Positions 13,024 through 17,163 of a stretch of DNA of 17,163 nucleotides are shown here, one piece after another. Origin of the DNA: an uncultured Clostridia bacterium (GTDB lineage Bacteria; Bacillota; Clostridia; Oscillospirales; Acutalibacteraceae); NCBI GenBank assembly GCA_947171615.1, contig CAMVYG010000021.1:1-17163 (forward strand), read 5' to 3'. The first letter of the stretch is position 1, and every line of letters starts with the position of its first letter. Below the pieces are notes generated by a model. The model was not told where the DNA came from, did not search any database, and saw only the letters and a program-made list of their open reading frames with translations. Position numbers and translations under genes: made by a program.

Positions 13024-14331
13024 CTAGAACGTCAGATCCTCCTGGCTGGTACAGGCAGTGAGATAATCGTCTGTGAACGCATCGTCCAGGGAAATTTTCT
13101 TCTTTTCGCCGGTTTTCATGTTCTTCAGCTCCGCTTTTCCGCTTTCCAGCTCGTCGTCGCCGATCACAATAGTGAATTTCGCCCCGATCCGGTCTGCGTA
13201 CTTCATCTGGGCCTTCAGTCCTCTGGCGCAGAGATCACAGTCGGCGGAGATCCCGCATTCATGCAGGGTATTTATCAGCACCAACGCCTTTTCCAGCGCC
13301 TTTTCTCCCATAGAGGCGATATAGACCTCGCAGCGTTCCGGCTCCGGGAACGCTGTCTCCTGGGCTTCCAGCGCCATCAGAATGCGGTCCAGCCCCATAC
13401 CGAAGCCAAGGCCGGGAGTAGGCTTTCCGCCCAGTTCCTCCACCAGGCCGTCATACCGGCCGCCGCCGCCCAGGGCAAAGCCCAGGCTCTTTGAGGGAAA
13501 TTCAAATACCGTGCGGGTGTAATAGTCCAGCCCCCGCACCAGACGGGGATCCAGCTCGTATTCAATGCCCAGTGCAGTCAGATATTCCTGCACTTTGTCA
13601 AAATGAGCCTGGCAGTCCTCGCAGAGGTAATCGGTAATTTTCGGCGCACCCTTGGCGATCTCCTGGCATTCCGGGCTTTTACAGTCCAGGATCCGCATGG
13701 GGTTCCGGTCCAGCCGGGACAAACAGGTTTCGCAAAGCTGATCCCTGTAGGCGGCAAAATACTCCGTCAGCGCTTTGCGGTACTCTGCCCGGCAGCCAGG
13801 GCAGCCGATGGAATTGAGCTGTAAGCCCGCATCCGCAAGTCCCAGCCGGTGCAGGGCGGAAAGCCCCATGGCGATCACCTGAGCGTCCGCCACAGGCTCA
13901 GCGGCCCCGAACATTTCCACGCCAAACTGGTGCAGCTCCCGCACTCTTCCCGCCTGGGGCTTTTCATAGCGGTAACAGGTGTCTATGTAGTAAAGCTTCA
14001 CCGGATATCCGGCATTGTACAGGCCGGTTTCCAGCATGGCCCGAACCGCTCCGGCAGTGCCCTCCGGACGCAGGGTGATAGAGCGTCCGCCCTTGTCCTC
14101 GAAGGTGTACATCTGCTTTTCCACCACATCGGTGGTGTCTCCCACACCCCGCAAAAACAGCTCAGTGTGCTCAAATACCGGGGTGCGGATCTCTCCAAAG
14201 CCGTTTAATTCCGCTTCACCGCGGAACACATCTTCTACAAGCCGCCAGTTTTCGGAGCTTGCCTTTCCCGCTTCCTGCCCCCCGGGAACAAGGTCCACCG
14301 TACCCTTGGGGGCTTTTGTGATCAATTCCAT
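13024..14331 (-). CDS. hisS: Histidyl-tRNA synthetase
   Basis: A 435-aa class IIa synthetase that charges tRNA-His. Class II motif 1 lies around residues 47-65 (EIRTPVFEHTELFLRGVGDT), motif 2 at 119-138 (CYRYEKPQAGRVRELHQFG) and motif 3 around 307-320 (GLGFGMGLDRILMAL). The family-specific block LVRGLDYYTRTVFE is at 264-277. The insertion domain has eight cysteines in pairs (Cys177/180, 200/203, 217/222, 237/240), a pattern compatible with zinc binding. The C-terminal anticodon-binding domain is complete. The ATG at 14329-14331 has AAAGGAAG 6 nt upstream. It starts 14 bp after the MazG-like gene, clearly in the same T-box-controlled operon. Confidence 0.98.
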   Translation of the reverse strand: MELITKAPKGTVDLVPGGQEAGKASSENWRLVEDVFRGEAELNGFGEIRTPVFEHTELFLRGVGDTTDVVEKQMYTFEDKGGRSITLRPEGTAGAVRAMLETGLYNAGYPVKLYYIDTCYRYEKPQAGRVRELHQFGVEMFGAAEPVADAQVIAMGLSALHRLGLADAGLQLNSIGCPGCRAEYRKALTEYFAAYRDQLCETCLSRLDRNPMRILDCKSPECQEIAKGAPKITDYLCEDCQAHFDKVQEYLTALGIEYELDPRLVRGLDYYTRTVFEFPSKSLGFALGGGGRYDGLVEELGGKPTPGLGFGMGLDRILMALEAQETAFPEPERCEVYIASMGEKALEKALVLINTLHECGISADCDLCARGLKAQMKYADRIGAKFTIVIGDDELESGKAELKNMKTGEKKKISLDDAFTDDYLTACTSQEDLTF

Positions 14332-14345
14332 ACGTTTCTTCCTTT

Positions 14346-14657
14346 CTATTTTCCGCTTCCTATTTCCCGCTTTTCCGCAAAGCGCTTTTGGTATTTCCCG
14401 AGCGCCCCTTCCAGGGCGGTTTTGGCGTCCAGATTCAAAGAATCCGCCAGACAGAGTAGAGAAAAGAGGCAGTCACCCAATTCCTCTTTCATCTCTTCTG
14501 TAGCAATGGGAGGCCGTTTCCCATAATTGGAGGCCTTCAACAGCTCCTTGGTAAGCTCCCCCAGCTCGGAAAGCACGTCCAAAAAACGTGCCTGGGGGTC
14601 CATGCTTAATTCATGACTTCGGGCGAACTCCGCCACCATTTGCTGTTCTTCCCGCAC
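14346..14657 (-). CDS. MazG-like nucleotide pyrophosphohydrolase
   Basis: A 103-aa all-alpha MazG-type protein, a family that hydrolyses (d)NTPs to monophosphate and pyrophosphate, often to remove aberrant nucleotides. The metal-binding pattern ExxE...ExxD is visible as Glu31/Glu34 (SELGELTKE) and Glu59/Asp62 (KEELGDCLF). The length suits single-domain MazG-like enzymes rather than full MazG (about 260 aa). I chose the GTG at 14655-14657 because a perfect AAGGAGG lies 8 nt upstream; the in-frame TTG at 14673-14675 overlaps that site and is unlikely. It sits 37 bp after the Fpg-like gene and 14 bp before hisS, so it shares their T-box control. The substrate is unknown. Confidence 0.88.
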   Translation of the reverse strand: MREEQQMVAEFARSHELSMDPQARFLDVLSELGELTKELLKASNYGKRPPIATEEMKEELGDCLFSLLCLADSLNLDAKTALEGALGKYQKRFAEKREIGSGK

Positions 14658-14694
14658 TGTATCACCCTCCTTCAAAAAACAAATATCCTGCCTT

Positions 14695-15513
14695 TCAATC
14701 CGGCTGGCAGATCGGGCAGTAATATACTGACCCGCCCAGATACGCCTCCTTCACCACAGGCCCTCCGCAAACCGGGCATCCCGATCGGTAAGTCTTTTTT
14801 GACAGCTTGGTCTGATATCCTCCAGGGCTTCCGAAAATGTCTTTTTCCGTGTCACGCCCGCCTTTTTCCCACATTTGCCGCAGCACAGAAACCACGGTAT
14901 GAAGCAGCCGATCCCATTCCTTTTCCGTAAAGCTTCCCACTTTCCTTTTTGGAGGGATCCCCGCTTCAAATAAAATATCCTGCAGCACTCCATTGCCAAT
15001 TCCGGGAAAACGCTGCTCCGTGGCTAAAAACGCTTTTGCGCTCAATGTCCCCTTGCTTTCCTTCCTCAGCTTCTGAAAGTACTCTTCAAATTCCGGACTG
15101 AACACCGAAACCATCTGCCTGCTCTTTTGATAATATTCATTGTCATAGCTTCCGTTATGCAGGAAAATCCCTCCGTACATAGCCACCGTAAATACCAATG
15201 CGGTCTTATTTTCCAGCTCTATCATCAGCTGATAATTTTGAGGAGCCTTCTCTGCCTGCGTAATACGCACGTTCACACCATCGTTAAAGCATAGCCTAAC
15301 CCCGTCTTCAAAGGCAATTTCCACATAAATGCCGAAGCCTTCTGCTCCGGTGATCCTCTTTCCCGCCACAGCGGCATCGTACTCTGCGGGATCGCCGTTA
15401 TACCAGCAAAATTTGTGGGCCTTGGCAGGCGGCAATACTCTGTTCACCTTTTTTCCCGCCACAGCTTTGTTCAGTTGCCCGGCTATCGTCAATACTTCCG
15501 GTAATTCCAACAC
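14695..15513 (-). CDS. Fpg/Nei-like protein lacking catalytic residues
   Basis: A 272-aa protein with the fold signature of formamidopyrimidine-DNA glycosylase/endonuclease VIII. Present are an N-terminus MLELPEV, an H2TH region containing GIGNGVLQDILFEAG (171-185), and a C-terminal zinc finger with Cys246/249/266/269. True Fpg begins MPELPEVE and uses Pro2 as nucleophile after Met removal. Here residue 2 is Leu, which also disfavours Met removal. The catalytic Lys loop (GRRGKYL in Fpg) reads AEGFGIYVE, and the zinc-finger Arg (before TFYC) is absent (GGSVYYC). I therefore expect altered or no glycosylase/lyase activity, possibly DNA or RNA binding. Similar MIELPE-type proteins occur in other Firmicutes as far as I recall. 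The GTG start at 15511-15513 has AGGAGG at 8 nt. It is the first gene after the T-box. Confidence 0.88.
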   Translation of the reverse strand: MLELPEVLTIAGQLNKAVAGKKVNRVLPPAKAHKFCWYNGDPAEYDAAVAGKRITGAEGFGIYVEIAFEDGVRLCFNDGVNVRITQAEKAPQNYQLMIELENKTALVFTVAMYGGIFLHNGSYDNEYYQKSRQMVSVFSPEFEEYFQKLRKESKGTLSAKAFLATEQRFPGIGNGVLQDILFEAGIPPKRKVGSFTEKEWDRLLHTVVSVLRQMWEKGGRDTEKDIFGSPGGYQTKLSKKTYRSGCPVCGGPVVKEAYLGGSVYYCPICQPD

Positions 15514-15544
15514 CGGCGATTCCTCCTGTCTGCCTAAATGAAAT

Positions 15545-15583
15545 AAAAAAACCCTCTTCCCCCCGGCAAGGCCGGAACAAGGG
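15545..15583 (-). terminator. T-box regulatory terminator
   Basis: On the minus strand a CCCT...AGGG outer stem and a CCGGC/GCCGG inner helix are followed by seven Ts. It starts 12 nt after the conserved T-box sequence and ends about 30 nt before the Fpg-like start codon. It is the terminator competing with the T-box antiterminator. Confidence 0.9.
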
Positions 15584-15788
15584 ACGAAGGTATCTCCGTG
15601 GTGCCACCCTAATTCAAAAGCGAAAGTCCGCTTTCCTTATGACTGTCATTCAATTTTCAGCTCGGCAGGCGTCTTTCTTCCGTTCCTTCCGAAAAGGGAT
15701 TTCAGCAAGAGCGGCGCCGAAGCACCTCTCTTTCCCTTTCTCTCTGCCGGTTTTTCCGGAATACTCATCCTGCGTCATTGCTGTGTCT
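15545..15788 (-). ncRNA. T-box riboswitch, candidate Asp (GAC) specifier
   Basis: A leader RNA that senses uncharged tRNA and prevents termination. The conserved T-box sequence AGGGTGGCACCACGG is at 15596-15610, where GGTGGCACC-type bulge nucleotides pair with the tRNA acceptor end, followed by the terminator. Stem I starts near 15773: GCAGG pairs with CCTGC (15665-15669), an AGTA motif faces GAA in the internal loop, and there is an apical UUCG-capped helix. In the descending arm the loop reads GAAAGACG, offering GAC (Asp) at 15671-15673. No His codon (CAC/CAT) is seen in that arm. This fits aspS being a downstream gene. The specifier assignment is by eye. Confidence 0.88.
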
Positions 15789-15794
15789 TTTTTG

Positions 15795-15823
15795 ATTATA
15801 AACCGGACCGCACCGTTTTGCAA
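15795..15823 (-). promoter_or_regulatory. Promoter of T-box operon
   Basis: On the minus strand a -35 TTGCAA, a 17-bp spacer and a consensus -10 TATAAT lie just upstream of T-box stem I. Confidence 0.88.
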
Positions 15824-15901
15824 CCCCAAATTTTCCCCGGAAAGCTGCCAAACCGCCTCTCTCCTGTCACAGGATGCTTTTCCGCCGGAATAAGTGCCCC
15901 G

Positions 15902-15941
15902 CAAAAAGAAAAGCGCCCCTGCAAAAAAGCGCAGGAAGCGG
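15902..15941 (-). terminator. Terminator after mgsA
   Basis: On the minus strand a TTCCTGC/GCAGGGG stem (with G-T pairs) and an 8-nt T-rich loop are followed by TTTTCTTTTT, about 45 nt after the mgsA stop. It ends the minD-mgsA unit. Confidence 0.75.
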
Positions 15942-15983
15942 CTATCCTTCTTCTGTTTTACAGCAATCGGAATCCTGCGAAAC

Positions 15984-16385
15984 TCAGGGCTCCCGCACGA
16001 TATCCCGCCAGTCCAGATCGCCCCGCTCCAAACCGTGGATCAGCACCTCTGCCGTGGCGATATTGGTGGCCACGGGAATGTTGTGCATGTCGCACAGGCG
16101 AAGCAGATTCATATCATTGGGCTCCTGGGGCTTGGGATTCAGAGGGTCCCGGAAAAACAAGAGCAGATCGATCTCATTGCAGGCGATCCGCGCGGCGATC
16201 TGCTGATCTCCTCCCTGAGCTCCGCTTAAAAACCGCTGCAGCTTTAATCCGGTAGCTTCGGAGACCATCTTCCCAGTGGTAGCTGTACTGCACAGCGTGT
16301 GGCGGCTGAGGATCCCGCAGTATGCAATACAGAACTGCACCATCAGCTCCTTTTTGGCGTCGTGCGCTGTCAAAGCAATGTTCAT
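15984..16385 (-). CDS. mgsA: Methylglyoxal synthase
   Basis: A 133-aa cytosolic enzyme converting dihydroxyacetone phosphate to methylglyoxal and phosphate, a bypass of lower glycolysis used when sugar phosphates build up. Family motifs are AHD at 7-9, the phosphate-binding TTG at 36-38, SGAQGGDQQI with catalytic Asp60 (Asp71 of E. coli numbering), FFRDPL with Asp80, and NIPVATN. The active-site His of the PHxP motif (His98 in E. coli) is replaced by Gln87 (KPQEPND), and the next conserved Asp position is Asn90-Asp91. Activity may thus be altered. The ATG at 16383-16385 has AGGAGGA about 9 nt upstream. It lies 52 bp after minD, as in other Firmicutes clusters of cell-division and mgsA genes. 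Confidence 0.95.
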   Translation of the reverse strand: MNIALTAHDAKKELMVQFCIAYCGILSRHTLCSTATTGKMVSEATGLKLQRFLSGAQGGDQQIAARIACNEIDLLLFFRDPLNPKPQEPNDMNLLRLCDMHNIPVATNIATAEVLIHGLERGDLDWRDIVREP

Positions 16386-16437
16386 AAAACAAACTCCTCC
16401 TTCTTACAATTCTTACTTTTCAATACTCTCCCAAAAA

Positions 16438-17163
16438 CTATTTCAAAACAGGAATGGGAATTCCTTCCCCTTCCAATCGTCCTGCCATTCTGTGCAAAGC
16501 CATCATTCCCCGGGAAGCATCCTTCGCCCGTTTTCCCTTTAAAAAGGCCGCCGCCAGAGAAAAATCCTCCGGCACCACGCCAAACAAGCGAACTCCCGCC
16601 GCGTCGATCACTCCGTCCAGGTCGCCATATACGCCGGTTTCATCAAAAAACTCACCGTTAAAGCGGTTGATGACAAGCCGCCTGTCCGATACCGCCAGCG
16701 CTTCCAGCAGCCCGCTTACCGCATTGGCCCCCCGAACACATACCGGATCCGGGCTGCATACGATCAACGCCCGATCTGCCGCACAGGCAGCTGAGCGAAA
16801 ACCGCCCCCCACTCCCGCGGGAGAATCCAACAGCACGTAATCGTAATACCGCTTCAAAAGAGGCACCAGCTTCCGCATCACTCCGGGACGGATCATATTT
16901 TCTCCGGAAGACGGGGCAGGCAGTAAAAACAGCCCTTCCGCATCGGCACAGGAATAGATCGCCTCTGCCGGAGCGCATCTGCCGTACACCACGTCCGAGA
17001 TATCAAATACCAGGTTTTCCTCTGTTCCCGTCATGCGGTCCAGACTGCGCAGGCCCGCGTCGCAATCGATCAGCAAAACACGCCGCCCTCTTTGGGCCAA
17101 CGCCCTGCCCAGCCCTACGGACACCGTGGATTTTCCCACGCCGCCTTTTCCAGACGTTATCAC
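16438..17163 (-). CDS. minD: Septum-site determining ATPase MinD, 5' end cut
   Basis: A ParA/MinD-type deviant Walker ATPase that positions the division septum by controlling MinC at the membrane. 241 or 242 codons are visible. The first window codon (GTG) is probably internal, because family members have a few residues before the VITSGKGGVGKS block. Motifs are the deviant Walker A SGKGGVGKST with signature Lys, the switch I region DCDAGLRSLD, and switch II VLLDSPAG, followed by the family block around SPDPVCVRGANAVSG. The C-terminus ends GRLEGEGIPIPVLK and lacks an obvious Phe/Trp-rich amphipathic membrane helix. The expected minE does not lie between it and mgsA. The next gene downstream is mgsA, 52 bp away. 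Confidence 0.93.
   Translation of the reverse strand: MITSGKGGVGKSTVSVGLGRALAQRGRRVLLIDCDAGLRSLDRMTGTEENLVFDISDVVYGRCAPAEAIYSCADAEGLFLLPAPSSGENMIRPGVMRKLVPLLKRYYDYVLLDSPAGVGGGFRSAACAADRALIVCSPDPVCVRGANAVSGLLEALAVSDRRLVINRFNGEFFDETGVYGDLDGVIDAAGVRLFGVVPEDFSLAAAFLKGKRAKDASRGMMALHRMAGRLEGEGIPIPVLK

Noticed and set aside
14658..14675. TTG start for the MazG-like gene
   Set aside because: The TTG overlaps the AAGGAGG that is correctly spaced for the GTG at 14655-14657, and the extra residues are not part of the MazG fold.

Overview
The window looks like a chromosomal segment of an obligately anaerobic, moderately high-GC member of the Clostridia, most likely an Oscillospiraceae/Ruminococcaceae-type gut bacterium. 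Evidence: class III (oxygen-sensitive) ribonucleotide reductase genes, a T-box riboswitch ahead of aminoacyl-tRNA synthetase genes, strong AGGAGG-type ribosome binding sites, sigma-A promoters with 17-bp spacers, and short palindromic intergenic elements. Nearly all genes lie on the minus strand, so the transcription units read from right to left.

Layout from right to left: minD (cut by the window edge) and mgsA end at an intrinsic terminator. A T-box unit follows, with promoter, T-box RNA, an Fpg/Nei-like protein without the usual catalytic residues, a MazG-like pyrophosphohydrolase, hisS, and then aspS beyond a MITE-like repeat. Next is the anaerobic deoxynucleotide unit: a consensus promoter with NrdR-box-like sites, nrdD, a 53-codon gene, surE and nrdG. 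A second copy of the MITE-like repeat and a 19-bp-stem terminator close this unit. An AT-rich island of three small XRE-family regulators follows (one minus, two plus) with palindromic operator candidates. Then come pckG (GTP-type PEP carboxykinase), a sugar-transfer-type ATP-grasp gene, and an ABC-F ATPase cut by the left edge.

The strongest unusual signal is a split class III ribonucleotide reductase. The 765-aa NrdD has the ATP-cone and the catalytic barrel cysteines but ends without the glycyl-radical RxxGY segment. That segment (RITGY, with Gly28) is encoded by a separate 53-codon gene 117 bp downstream, with its own promoter and ribosome binding site. NrdG, the radical-SAM activase, is encoded two genes further on. 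The predicted enzyme is therefore a radical subunit plus a catalytic subunit, comparable in idea to the GrcA/YfiD spare part of pyruvate formate-lyase.

The second strong signal is the roughly 310-nt leader of the ABC-F gene. It has a promoter, an 11-codon leader peptide with a good ribosome binding site, two hairpins and two tandem intrinsic terminators before the start codon. This is the layout expected for antibiotic-induced ribosome-stalling attenuation.
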